Assembly: GCF_902686445.1 (NCBI RefSeq)
Contig: NC_062232.1
Coordinates: 13,065,105-13,129,104 of the forward strand
DNA: 64,000 bases
From: Sciurus carolinensis
Taxonomy: Eukaryota > Chordata > Mammalia > Rodentia > Sciuridae
Direction: 5' to 3'
The notes below the pieces were generated by a model. That model was not told where the DNA came from. It worked only from the letters and a program-made list of their open reading frames with translations, and searched no databases. Position 1 is the first letter of the stretch. Each line of letters opens with the position of its first letter. Below, one piece after another: positions 23,511-34,020 of the stretch. A program made the position numbers and the translations under genes.

Positions 23511-23769
23511 TGCCTGTTTTTCTTAGGGTGGGCCAGTTTTTTCTATGAAGTTACTAGCAAAGAAATAGTACCTGAGTAGATTTTATGACAGATCCCCCTC
23601 CAAGGGGCCTGGCAGATGGGCCATTCAGTGACTGAGGCTTCCATAGTTTTAGGAAAAAGAAAAACAAAAACTTTTCTAGCCATGATGTTTTTCTGCAATC
23701 CCTCTGGAAATGGTGAGGATGATAAATGAATTCCACTTTGGGATAAGCAATGAAGAGAAACACATAGAG

Positions 23770-23770
<1 letters not shown>

Positions 23771-23813
<43 letters not shown>

Positions 23814-23830
23814 ACACACATACACACACA
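23771..23830. repeat. (CA)n microsatellite
   Basis: About 20 uninterrupted CA units, then 'cgta' and 'ta' interruptions with further CA. The cysteine/valine-rich open frames on the minus strand here are translations of the CA run. Confidence 0.98.
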
Positions 23831-25244
23831 GAGAAGCTGAGGAAAGAGATTAGGGACACAGCAGCAATGCTTTTACCCCTGGGTCTTTGGAGTAACTCTC
23901 CCTTAGAGCATCAGGAACAGAGAACTGAAAGGCAGAATAAAAATGGTGATGTAGCGAGCCTCTGTTGCTCTTGGCAATGCTGGAAGGAGAGCATCATGGG
24001 TCTGGACTGCCCTTCCCCACCCTGGGGAGGTCGTGGGACATCACATAGGGGTGGAGACCTCTCTGGGAATGGTCAAACAGTATGTTGATCACAAGACTGC
24101 ACTGAAAACAAGCAAATATTCTCTTTTAGGACACTGTGACTCTACCTGTTTCCTTCTAGCACCTTCTAATCATGTTCCCTGAGACATGGTATAGTCCACA
24201 TATGACTCCTGAAGATTTTTTTTTATAAATGCACCAATTCATCAGAGTAAAAACCAAACAAAAATAATAGTGGGGAATGAATCAATTTCTCAGATTCTAT
24301 TTTCCTCAGCTTTCCTAAGTCTCCATGGTATCAGATGGCGGGTTGTAACCATTTACTTCTGATTGAGTGCCCTGATTTCTTTAGTCTCTTATCTTCTCTT
24401 CCCTCCCCCAGTTCCTTACCCATTCCCCTCAGTCCCCCTCTCCCCACAGCTTTGGTAAGAAAGAGCCAGCCTTGAATTCAAGCATAATTGCTCAGCAGGG
24501 GGGACTTCCTTGAAAAAACCTCAAATTTTTGGGCTGTAACAGTGGAAATCTGTTTGAACCCTTGAACTTCCTTTATTGTTGAAATGACCACCTACAGAAA
24601 CATGCTGGGGGAAAGTAGCAGAAACACAGTGGTCCCTTTTATGGGAAAAACAGTAGCTGGAATTATTTCACTTTTGCAAGAATTCTCTAATGAGGAGGCA
24701 TTTCTGAAGGGAAAGTATGGAACAAACATTCCACGAGATGGAGATGTCTGGGCTGTGATCAGGATATTGTAATAATCAATGTTTCTGGGCTTGGAAACAG
24801 AGTCTTCATTCTTTCTTGACCACAAGCACAAAAACTGGTAACTGTAGCATTTCTGTCTAATTTTGTTGGCATTTGCATGGGCTCTTTCTGGATACTGGAT
24901 ATTTTCAGGCACACAAGCAACAATAGAAAGGGGAAGGGATTTTGCCTCTTAGGAAGTAAAACTGTCATGCTATGACTGTTCTATATATTTTTTCTTGTTC
25001 TGTATTTTTTGACCAGCAGACTGTGACTCTTTCCTTAGTTCACTCAGGCACTGGGATATCTTCCATTTGTGGATGCCTTGTTCACTCAGGGTGCTGGGGA
25101 GGCCTTGCACATGGGTGTGGATAGATATATTTTGATAAATCCAGAAAGTTGTTGCTTTCAGTTTCTTTTTCTTCTTTATTACCCCTACCCCATCATGCCA
25201 AAAATTTGAACATATCATTTCTATGCTTTAAAAATGCCCATAAC
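23831..25244. other. Unassigned non-coding DNA
   Basis: About 1.4 kb without a named repeat. Overlapping opposite-strand frames at 24584-24968 show no domain. Confidence 0.55.
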
Positions 25245-25748
25245 TCCTACCTTTAAAAGATAAAACCCAAACTCTTTAGCAAGGCACAGGTTTGAGCCCC
25301 ACTCAGTTTCCCAGCTCACCCCCTTTACCCTTACCTACTTCCCCTGTTCTCCATTACATGCATGTGCAAGTCTCCAGACCTGCTATTCGTTTCATGCCAT
25401 TACATGTGTTCCTGATGCTTAAAATTCCCTTTCTTCTATTTTTCATTGCAAACAACTCCTACTCAGACATCAAAGTCCAAGCCAAATGTAACTTCCTCTG
25501 TGAATTCATCCCAATTTCTTCATCTGCTCACTTTATTCACTTGGCTGCCAGAATATTTTCATATATTACAGATATTCCTCTTAATAGAACTTACTGTATG
25601 GGACTATAATCATTTATTAAATGTTTGTTGTAGCCCACTGCAAGTCTGAGGAGGGCAGGGGCTGTGTCCTATTCTGCTTTTCATTCTCAGGGCCCAGCAT
25701 AGTGCCTGGTATCTAGCATATACAGTAAATATTTTCTGAATGAATTGA
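25245..25748 (+). mobile_element. L2 LINE 3' end
   Basis: A long, well-ordered L2 3' region: 'gcaaggcacaggtttgagcc', 'tcaaagtccaagccaaatgt', 'ccaatttcttcatctgctc', 'ctgaggagggcaggggctgt', 'agtgcctggtatctagcata' and the terminal 'tctgaatgaat'. The 105-codon open frame here is a by-product. Confidence 0.88.
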
Positions 25749-25775
25749 TGGGGTCAACCAGAAAAATGTGGAATA

Positions 25776-25776
<1 letters not shown>

Positions 25777-25854
<78 letters not shown>
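25777..25854. repeat. Compound (TG)n(AG)n microsatellite
   Basis: About 19 TG units run directly into about 20 AG units. The TG part can form left-handed DNA, and the AG part is a pure polypurine run. Confidence 0.98.
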
Positions 25855-25859
<5 letters not shown>

Positions 25860-26101
25860 AAGGGAGATACCACTAGAGAATGAATTTTAGTTGGAAGAGA
25901 GTTACTATGATTGGTGTAAATCATTATCTAGTTACAAGAGTCATCATTTTCTTCAAAAGGGATATGAAAAGGAATTATCTCCTCAAGAAATAACAAGATA
26001 TTTATATCCTTTATATCAGCCTTCTAGATAATGCCCCTATGGTGTTATAGATGACACAATACTTCTGTACTTGTAGGCCTTTGTGAATTGAAGAAAACAG
26101 T
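25855..26101. other. Unassigned short stretch
   Basis: Nothing recognised between two microsatellites. Confidence 0.5.

Positions 26102-26142
<41 letters not shown>
26102..26142. repeat. (CA)n microsatellite
   Basis: About 20 uninterrupted CA units. Confidence 0.98.
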
Positions 26143-26143
<1 letters not shown>

Positions 26144-26198
26144 TCTGAATTTCAAAATACACCAAGTAATATTTTTTAAATTGAGGTATTACATACTT

Positions 26199-26345
26199 GG
26201 GTCACCAAAATTTTTCTGAAAAGGATCAGAACATAAATATGTTAGGCTTTGAGGAACATTCAGTCTTCATCACAACTACTCAAGTCTCCAGTTGTAGAGA
26301 GAAAATAGCCATTTTCCCTTTTCATAAAGATAAATTTAAACATTT
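26199..26345. mobile_element. DNA-transposon-like MER relic (partial)
   Basis: 'aaatttttctgaaaaggatc', 'aaatatgttaggctttgagg', 'cacaactactcaagtctcc' and 'gttgtagagagaaaatagcc' match the left part of the same element whose right part is at 20990-21124. Confidence 0.65.
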
Positions 26346-27017
26346 CAATTAACATTCAGAAGTCTGTGCTTTTAAATGGAGAACATTGAACAATGATTTT
26401 ATCTTAAAAATTATTTTTCTGCAACATTTTGAAATGGATATAAACCATTTCAAATGAGTCATGCAGTACAACAGGATCAAAAGCACTAAGATTGGGTCAT
26501 TGTATTGCAACCAATTTGGTTTCACGTCAACCACAAATACTTATGATGAAACTTTTCAAGCTGCCAAAAGTAAGATAAAATGCAACACAAAATTCAAGGA
26601 TTTAGTGATAATTTTACTATCTTATTGCCTTGGTGGTTCATTTGATCCACCAAGTGGATTAAACCAAAATTTCCAGGATTACTATTCCTTTTTGGCATTG
26701 TGTTGATCAGACCATTAATAATTGGGCATTAAAAAGACATTTGTAGACGTTAGTGTGGTCATTATATTTGCATATCCTGTAACAGGGCTGAAGAATATTC
26801 TGTGAAGCCATTCTGGTGATTTACATTTGGATGAGGTATAAGAGACCATGGATGTTGTGCGTCAGTGTCACGCCTTTGGTTAATTTTGCAATTTTCCATT
26901 TTGTCAGCAAAGGCCTCCATTTGCAACCACATTCACAAATTCCTCATTTTAAGCAACTCAGGTCAGGATCATATTTGCCACCTGAGAGCACATTCATGAA
27001 ATAACTTGAAAATTGCA

Positions 27018-27019
<2 letters not shown>
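26346..27019. other. Unassigned non-coding DNA
   Basis: No named repeat or credible exon. Confidence 0.5.

Positions 27020-27061
<42 letters not shown>
27020..27061. repeat. (TC)n microsatellite
   Basis: About 21 TC units directly abutting the 3' side of an antisense ID element, so it probably grew from the element's tail. Confidence 0.97.
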
Positions 27062-27063
<2 letters not shown>

Positions 27064-27128
27064 GGTAGAGGACCCAGGGCCTTGTGCTTTCTAGGCAAGC
27101 ACTCTACCACTGAACAACATTCCAGCCC
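27062..27128 (-). mobile_element. ID SINE
   Basis: Antisense ID body: 'gacccagggccttgtgcttt', 'ctaggcaagcactctaccac', ending 'cattccagccct'. Confidence 0.92.
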
Positions 27129-27750
27129 TCAAGTCTCCTCTTAGGCATTGAGCCTGTTATTTTCATTGCAGAATGTTTGGAATGTTGCACCCTGTTCTTG
27201 CCCATCTAGGGCTCTTTCTGACAAAACTAAACAGCAAGAAATCATTGCAGTTCTTTAATACATGCTCAACACCCAGCGCCAAAAATAAAATAAAATAATA
27301 AAAGTTATCTTTGATTTCAAAAAAAAAATCAATGCACAAAGAAATGAGCTGCATTACAAATGTATGTGTGAATGACCAGACATCATTATCTTGATGTATT
27401 CAGGAGAATTCATTCACTCTTAGAATGCTAGAGTCTTTTTATTATTGCTCATTGAAAAGTAAAAAAAAAAAACTAATTTTTAAATCATAGAGATGACCTC
27501 TTCATCATTCTGGTTCCCTTTTTCACTCTTGAGAGAAACTTCATAACTATGGTTTCTTCATGGAGGCCTTCCTGGCACCTGTCCTCATAAGTCTCACATC
27601 CAGTCTGTCAAGACACCTTGGTTTCTTTCTCCTAAATTGTTGCTGCCCTCAATACAATGCCAAGCAGGCTGGTAATTCTTTCTGCTTCTTCCAGGTTCAG
27701 GATTACTTTGTAGAAAAGAAATACCTCTATCCTCTGAGGATTTGTGAGGT
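27129..27750. other. Unassigned non-coding DNA
   Basis: Nothing named; an A-rich (AAAAT) patch at 27283-27303 and an A-run near 27463. Confidence 0.5.
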
Positions 27751-27915
27751 CAGGTTTTTTTCCTCCATTAGCAAATCAAGGTTTGGCAACAAAACAAAAA
27801 CACATACATGCTAAGAACCTTCCCTGATGAGTTGCTGCCCCCAGTTTTGTCGCTCTTCTCAGAAAAAAAAAATTGAAAAGGAATAGGAATCCCATTGCTG
27901 CTGGGAAAGGGATGC
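27751..27915 (+). repeat. Unidentified dispersed repeat, copy A
   Basis: About 165 bases similar to 35600-35756, same strand. Shared blocks include 'ttttttcctccatta', 'caaatca', 'gtttggca', 'gagttgct', 'cccccagttttgt', 'atcccattgc' and 'ctg.gaaagg.atgct'. Flanking DNA is not shared. I do not recognise the family; an old mobile element or a retrocopied transcript fragment both fit. Confidence 0.7.
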
Positions 27916-28036
27916 TCCATGTAGCATTGGAGCCTATTAAACTTTCATGAAAGCTTGGGCCAAGGGTCCTTCCTGGCGCATTTTCTAAAAGCATGCCTTC
28001 CTGATGATGTGCATTCATTCAGCCCACCTGATTTTG
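27916..28036. other. Unassigned short stretch
   Basis: Nothing recognised. Confidence 0.5.
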
Positions 28037-28155
28037 AACTTAAGGAAAGATGAGGAAGGGAAAGAGACTAAGGAAGGGACAGGGAGGGAAAGAGAATTAT
28101 TAAAGAAAACTAAGAAAAAGAGGGAGAGATGGAGGAAGAGGAGGAGGAGAGGAGC
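28037..28155. repeat. Polypurine (GGA/GAA)-rich tract
   Basis: About 120 bases almost entirely A and G on the plus strand. The 125-codon open frame at 28004-28381 owes its lysine/arginine/glutamate run to this tract, and the minus-strand frame its serine/leucine/phenylalanine run. Confidence 0.85.
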
Positions 28156-29462
28156 GAACTCTAATAGTAAAGAGCAAGTAGAGAAGAATATGGATATCAG
28201 GCTGGAGACTGAGAACCATGTTTCACAGCTAAGGCTCTCAGAGCAGAGACCTTTCCTAGTTCTTGTACATGTCTTTGTGGATAAGACCAACAATAAATGG
28301 GATTTTTCTGCTGTAAATATTTTTGTTTCAGTTTTATCTAAGTGTCTTTATGGTTTCACATGTATTCTTTCCTTTGATTAACTGCATTTAAAACCAGCAA
28401 GCTTTACTATAGACTTTTATAAGCAGACTCTCCCACTTTTTTAAAATGTAGAGCCTGAAAATTAAAAAAAGGCATGGTCCTTCTTAAGGGAAAACCTTTC
28501 ATTTTAAATCTTCAATGGCCTGCCATCAGTAGCAGTGATATTTTAAAATTGGATCCTGAACTATTACTGTGGTTTGCATGAAAATTCTCTATTGAACCTT
28601 TTTCTTTTCAAAGTGGACCTTCTAAATTCTGATAGAAACTTCCACAATCTGCTGTGTTTCTCAGAATAATAAAATGGGAAGCTTTTGAAAGATTTTCATT
28701 TCTGGCTTGAAGCAAGAACAGAAAAGGATACAAAATGCATATGTAGAAAACATGAAAAGAAAATAACTATTGTCTTTATGTTGTGGAAACCCTGGGTGGT
28801 ATTTGCTGTGGGCTGCTTAAATTTACATAATGTTGCTTTAACTTGATCTTTTCCCTTAAGAACCATGTATGTTCATGTGTGCACATTCATGATGGAAAGA
28901 GAGAATATATCTAGATTTAGAGTACAAAGAATAATAGGTTAGAAGATCTAGAAGGTGAGAAACCATTAGTCATGTCCATGAGCCATCCAACCCACAGTGC
29001 TGCTGCCAAACAACTCTAAAATTATTCCCCGATGTCACTTGAAAAGGTGAGGTAGATGGTAGTTTTTTTCCTAGAAAGTCATCCTTTTGAATTATTAAAG
29101 TGTTCTGCTTGTAGAAACTTTTGGAATAGGTAATTCTATAAATTTTTCCTAATATTTTAGATGTTGGGAGCAAATTCATGTTTACTTTATTCATGTACAT
29201 GGATTTATAGATTTCTATTGTATTAGCCTTGGTTTTCTTCAACAAATCTGGTAGCTGAATGATGACTGTAGACAAATTCTTTCACTTGTGTATGCCATAG
29301 TATTCTATGTCAGCAGGCAATCTACTGATTTCTTCTCCTTTCCAAAATGAGATTATACTATAATTTTTAAAGTTAGTATTAACTAAATAATAAATATTAA
29401 CTATGCGAATAAATAATTTGAGAAACCAAAACTAGCTTGCCAAAGTATGTAATCAATCTGCT
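28156..29462. other. Unassigned AT-rich DNA
   Basis: About 1.3 kb with no named repeat. The 101-codon minus-strand frame at 28970-29275 has no recognisable domain. Confidence 0.5.
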
Positions 29463-29826
29463 AGTTCATTCAGCCATTCACCCATTAACCTGACTTTATC
29501 TTTTTATCCCTCTTTCAGCTAATCCACCCACCCAGGTACCCATTCACCCATTCATCTATTTACCCACCTTCCTATCCTTTCACCCACCTACCCACCCATC
29601 CACCCATCCACTCATTCTCTCATCAACCCCCAGCCCCATCCATATATCCCATGCATTTACCTATTCTTTTATCCATCTGTGCATCCACTCACTCATCTAC
29701 CTATTCACCAGTCCACTCATCCATCCTTCCACTTGTCAATTCACTCACTCATTCATCCATCCATCCCCCACTCATCAACCCATTCACCCGTCCATTCATT
29801 CACCCATCTACCCATTCACCAGACAG
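29463..29826. repeat. Imperfect CCAT/CCAC/TCAC tract
   Basis: About 360 bases of irregular CCAY and TCAY tetramers ('cacccattcatcta', 'ccacccatccacccatcc', 'tcattcatccatccatcc') on the plus strand, nearly devoid of G. It is a degenerate low-complexity satellite. Confidence 0.93.
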
Positions 29827-29847
29827 ATGCTGAAGGCTTCTGATGGT

Positions 29848-29896
29848 CTTGTAAATATAAAGTTGCACTTATCATGGTATTGTAAATATAAAGTTG
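29848..29896. repeat. Short direct repeat
   Basis: The 17-base string 'ttgtaaatataaagttg' occurs at 29848-29865 and again near 29880-29896. Confidence 0.8.
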
Positions 29897-30107
29897 GAAA
29901 AAATGTTCCTGTCCTCTAGAAGCTTAAAATTCAAGGGGCAAGACAGAGTAAATAAAGTCTTTTAAAGACTTTGAACTTCCTGATAGAAACATTCTTCAAC
30001 TTCACAATGGTATGATCAAGGTAAATGTGCATTGCCATTCTTTAGTTGCAATTATAGAATTTTATAATGATCTATAATTATATGATTTTAAATGGAAATA
30101 AGAAATG

Positions 30108-30345
30108 TAGATACAAAGGGGAATGAAGGGAAGGGAGAGGGATGGGAACAGGAAAGAGTAGAATGAATCAGACATAACTTTCCTATGTTCATATATGAAT
30201 ACACAAAGGTGTATTTCCACATTATGTATAACTGCAAGAATGGGATCCTAATTAGGATAAGTTATTCTCCATGTATGTATAATATGTCAAAATACACCCT
30301 ACCGTCATGTATAGCTAAAATGACAAATAAAGTAAAAAAGAAAAA
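30108..30345 (+). mobile_element. L1 3'-tail repeat, subtype 2
   Basis: Purine-rich start 'gggaagggagagggatggga', then 'cctatgttcatatatgaata', 'gggatcctaattaggata', 'tatgtcaaaatacaccctac' and an A-rich end. Organised like the TSD-flanked insertion at 10560-10817 but with a different middle. Confidence 0.78.
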
Positions 30346-30643
30346 AAAAGAAATATAAAGGCAAGTGTTATAAAAAGTTAAGGGGCTACTGGAATGTAGG
30401 AATTCAATTGAAGTCCATAGATGAGAATTTACTGATTTTAGTACTTGATACCTTTCTTTTTCAGTAGCCAGAAACTACTCACTTCCTTGGGAAGGTGAAG
30501 GCAAGGGTATTTTTTTAAAACTGTAAGTGCAATTGTTTACATTTTTAAGTATCATTAGTCCTATTATGAGCTGCCTGAGGCAGCCACATCAAAGACAACC
30601 ATGTGTGTATTTATTTGTGTATGCATGTGTATTATGGGGGGGG

Positions 30644-30644
<1 letters not shown>
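30346..30644. other. Unassigned non-coding DNA
   Basis: Nothing recognised. Confidence 0.5.
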
Positions 30645-30687
<43 letters not shown>

Positions 30688-30698
30688 ATGTGTGTATT
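30645..30698. repeat. (TG)n microsatellite
   Basis: About 18 TG units after a G-run, then imperfect 'tatgtgcatgtgtgta'. Confidence 0.97.
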
Positions 30699-31138
30699 GG
30701 CCTGGATGTGGAGACAGACCTGATCTCTCAGACTCTCAGACCTGGATTTAATTTCATTGTTTGAATGGGAAATAAGTTAGTGTTTTTGTTTTTTTTTTTT
30801 TCTGGTTGAGAGTCATTGTTTTCTAGCCATCAAGTCTGTATTTGCATTTTAATTAAGAGAGAAGACAACTGTTGGGAATGAAATTTGGATGAAAGCTGTG
30901 AATATTTACCATTTGAAAGAGCAGTGCCCCTGACTCTTTCTGTCTCTCTCACACCTCTGAGATCCAAGGCATTTCTTCCTTCTACTTTTCATTTTCTCCC
31001 TTCTTGTTCTACAAAAAAAAAAAAAGGAAAGAACAGTGTTAACATAAGACTACCTATTGAAAACCATAATTTTAAACTTTCATACTATGACTGCTTCTTT
31101 TCTTTTTTGTACTTTGTACTTTTAATTATTATTTTTCT
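30699..31138. other. Unassigned non-coding DNA
   Basis: Holds a T-run near 30788 and an A-run near 31012, no gene. Confidence 0.5.
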
Positions 31139-31490
31139 TGTTGAAGAAATATAACTGACATACACTGTAAGCAAATCTTAAGTGTATGGATTGATGAGTT
31201 TTTGGGCATGTATACACCCATGCAACCACCAATTAGGTCTAAATGTAGAACATTCATAGTGCTTCAGAAAGTTCCCTTTTCAGTCAATACTCATACCCTG
31301 CCTTATACAGTAGTAACTGGTATTCCAACCTCTGTCATCATAGATTTATTTTGCCTGTTTTCAAACTTCATATAAATTGAATCATACATTATATATACAT
31401 TATATATCTTTTATGTCCAGTTCTTTTTTAATCAATATTATGCCTATGAGACTTATCCATGTTATTTCTTTACCTGGTACACAAAAGAGA
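31139..31490 (-). mobile_element. L1 LINE 3' end
   Basis: Antisense L1: 'caaatcttaagtgtatggat', 'gtatacacccatgcaaccac', 'agaaagttcccttttcagtc', 'tttcaaacttcatataaatt'. The order is intact but the end is truncated. Confidence 0.88.
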
Positions 31491-31830
31491 AAAGTACATA
31501 TTAATGGGGTGCCATATAATGTTCGATACATGTATAAATTACATAATGTTTAAATGAAGTTAAACATATCTTCAAGCATGTATCATTTCTTTGTGGTGAA
31601 TGCTTTTAGAATCTTCAAGCTTTTTGAAATATACAGTATATATTTGTTATCTATAGTCACCATACTGTGCTATAGTACCACAGAGCTTGTTTCTATCTAA
31701 CTGTAATGTAGTATCCATTGATCAACATTTCTCCAGTCTCCCACCAAATTTCCCTGTCCTCTGGTAGTCAACATTCTACTCTCAACTTCTATGAGATCAA
31801 CTATTTTAGATTCCTAATGTAACATGTATG
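31491..31830 (-). mobile_element. L1 LINE 3' fragment, second element
   Basis: A different L1 3' block: 'atatttgttatctatagtca', 'ccatactgtgctatagtacc', 'gtagtatccattgatcaaca', 'caacattctactctcaactt', 'ctatgagatcaactatttta'. Adjacent to the previous one but from another part or subfamily. Confidence 0.8.
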
Positions 31831-32299
31831 TTATTGAGCTTTTGAAATTGCAGTATTGTATTTTCTATGACAACTAATTTTTGACCACTTCCCTGGTATG
31901 TTATTTTAAATCATAATGTGATTTACTAAAAAGTTCTATTTTTTTTCCATTTATGTTTGTGGTTTGTCTCTTTTCACCATGATATAATTGAGGTCCATTT
32001 TCATCAATTGGTTACCATTATTTTTACATCTATTATGTACCCAGCATTGCTGGGATAAAAGAAATTTAAGATATAGCTTCTGCCATCAAATACCTCACAA
32101 TTGATTTAAAGTAAATAAACCCTATGCTTTTATTCAGTCTTGGGTGACAAAATTATCAAAACTCTGTTTACATTCTAAGAATGTGAAATTGGCTACCTGA
32201 TTTGCTTACTTAGATTTTCTGACCTCTTGTTTTGGCAGTAGGGATTGGTCCTAGTGAAAGAGACAGTGAATGGTACAATCCATTAATCTATAAGTTTAA
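31831..32299. other. Unassigned AT-rich DNA
   Basis: Mostly unassigned. 'gtacccagcattgctgggat' near 32038 resembles an antisense L2-type fragment, weakly. Confidence 0.45.
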
Positions 32300-32485
32300 A
32301 AAAATTTTTTTATTAAAATGTTTTTTTATTTTTCCAGACACATTTTGATTCATTGTACACAAATGGGGTACAACTTTTCATTTCTATGGTTGTATGCAAA
32401 GTATATTCATGTCATTCATGTAATCATACATATATATAGGGTAATACTGTCTGTTTTACTATACTGTTTTTCCATAAAGAACAAT
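32300..32485 (-). mobile_element. L1 3'-tail repeat, subtype 1
   Basis: 'acacattttgattcattgta', 'aaatggggtacaacttttca', 'tcatgtaatcatacatatat' and 'gggtaata' are the reverse complement of the tail type found at 10560-10817 and 50762-50935. Confidence 0.78.
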
Positions 32486-32560
32486 CTATAAGTTTTTTAA
32501 ATTGAAACCCTACTTATTATATGATTAGTATGTACCTCATCTAAATGGTTCTTTTGTAAT

Positions 32561-32757
32561 CCAGTTTCTTATTCTTAGCACTATTGACATTGGAGGCTGG
32601 TTCACTCTTTGGTATCGGGCTATCATATGCACTTCTGGAGATTTAGCAGCATTGCTGGCCTTCACTCAGTAGGTACTAGTAACATACTTATGACCCTCTT
32701 CCCAGTTGTGACAGCCAAATATGTTTTTAGACATTGCCAGATGTTGCCTGGTTGGGG
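32561..32757 (-). mobile_element. MER20 hAT DNA transposon
   Basis: Antisense MER20: 'ttagcactattgacattgga', 'gagatttagcagcattgctg', 'cccagttgtgacagccaaat' and 'agacattgccagatgttgcc'. No transposase; MER20 is non-autonomous. Confidence 0.88.
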
Positions 32758-33028
32758 TGCGTGTGTTTGAGAGGGAAGAATCACTGGAGCCACTGCCCAA
32801 ACCTACTGCTACTGCCTCTGCAAACTTTTTTGGAGACTTTCTGTGGGCTTCTAATAGTAAGAACCTACAGGACACTTTGGAGTGATGAGGAAAAGGAACC
32901 CTAACTTCTCCATTTCTTACATACTTGAATACACAAAGCAAACGGATTTCACTTCTAGGGGCGGATAATACTATAAAAAAAGCACAAAGGTAGAAATTAG
33001 TAAGCTTTGATGGTAGCTATTAACAAGA
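32758..33028. other. Unassigned non-coding DNA
   Basis: Nothing recognised. Confidence 0.5.
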
Positions 33029-33075
33029 CAAATGGGTCAAACTTTAAAGTGGCAAATGGGTCAAACTTTAAAGTG
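33029..33075. repeat. 24-base tandem duplication
   Basis: 'caaatgggtcaaactttaaa' plus 'gtgg' occurs twice head to tail with almost no change, immediately before a 7SL-derived SINE. It is not a target duplication, since both copies lie on the same side. Confidence 0.93.
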
Positions 33076-33178
33076 TGTACAGTGGTATACACCTGCAGTA
33101 CTAGCTACTTGGGAGGATGAAGCAGGAGGATCACTTGAACCCAGGACCTCAAGGCCAGCCTGGGAAGTATAGCTTGAA
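33076..33178 (+). mobile_element. 7SL-derived SINE monomer (B1/FLAM-like)
   Basis: 'gtacagtggtatacacctgc', 'tagctacttgggaggatgaa' and 'tcaaggccagcctgggaagt'. The '..cacttgaacccagga..' form is closer to early 7SL monomers than to the B1 halves of the dimers here. Confidence 0.82.
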
Positions 33179-33889
33179 AAGTGCCACAATTCTGAAGAAT
33201 GCGCTAGTAGTCTGAATCTTCAAGTGAGTTTTAGGTCTCTTGAAAATTCAAGAACTTCTAAGACCACCACAGTTTGGAACTATGCCTTGAGTAATAGGAC
33301 TGGGGTACACACAAAATTCCTATATTGCATTTAATTATGAGGTTTTGATCAGAACTCCAGCTGGCAGTTGCAGCTAGGGTTTGCTTAGAGAAGGTCCTGT
33401 CCCATAATATGAGAGAGCTTGAATAATAAAAGCACAGTGCCAATGGCTTTCCATTTAGTTGCTTAGAACGTGCCTCAATTCCAGGAAGGATTTAAAGTAG
33501 ATTCTCATCATTGTACACACTGTCTTTCAGCACTGGTTTAAAGTATGGACCAGAGTGGAGCTATAGAGAGAGGAATACCATAATCAGAAGATGACTGCTC
33601 AAAAGAAGACTTAAAAAGGAATCTAAGCTTCAAAAAGGACCTCCCTTAACCAGACAGTCCAGTGAAATCATGAATTAATTACAGACTTGGAAGGGTTAGC
33701 ATGAGAGCCTTGTCTGTCTTGCCTCTGGCCTTCTGTCTGCTTGGCTACCTCCTGGTTAGGAGCTTTTGGCAGTTCTCAGGTTGGGGATGAGATACCTTGG
33801 CAGCCTTGAGTGGGCATCAAAGACACCAGGAAGGATCCCAGCCCAGTTTCTGGCAGTTGTATCTGTCACTGGGTTTTATGCTTGTGTTC
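33179..33889. other. Unassigned non-coding DNA
   Basis: No named repeat or credible exon. Confidence 0.5.
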
Positions 33890-34020
33890 AAAATATTCCA
33901 TTTCTCCATCTGTAAAATGGAGATAATCCTTCCTCACCTTGCAGGGCTGTTGGGAGGATTAATTAGCTAATGTTCCTCAAGTGCTTTGAAGATGAAAAGG
34001 CTTGTGGAAGTGCTAAGGAG
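33890..34020 (+). mobile_element. MIR SINE (3' half)
   Basis: 'ctccatctgtaaaatggaga', 'cttgcagggctgttgggagg', 'attaattagctaatg' and 'gtgctttgaag' match the MIR 3' half. Confidence 0.82.

Noticed and set aside
23543..23859. Cysteine/valine-rich open frames over the CA repeat
   Set aside because: They are direct translations of (CA)n, and two frames overlap.
27266..27305. 'cccagcgcc' plus (AAAAT) tail as an ID 3' end
   Set aside because: No A box or B box remains upstream, so an ID origin cannot be supported.
29463..29826. CRISPR-like or telomeric array
   Set aside because: No regular repeat-spacer pattern and no TTAGGG unit; the tract is irregular CCAY low complexity in a eukaryotic context.
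29651..29833. Histidine/serine/threonine/proline-rich open frame
   Set aside because: A translation of the CCAT/CCAC low-complexity tract.
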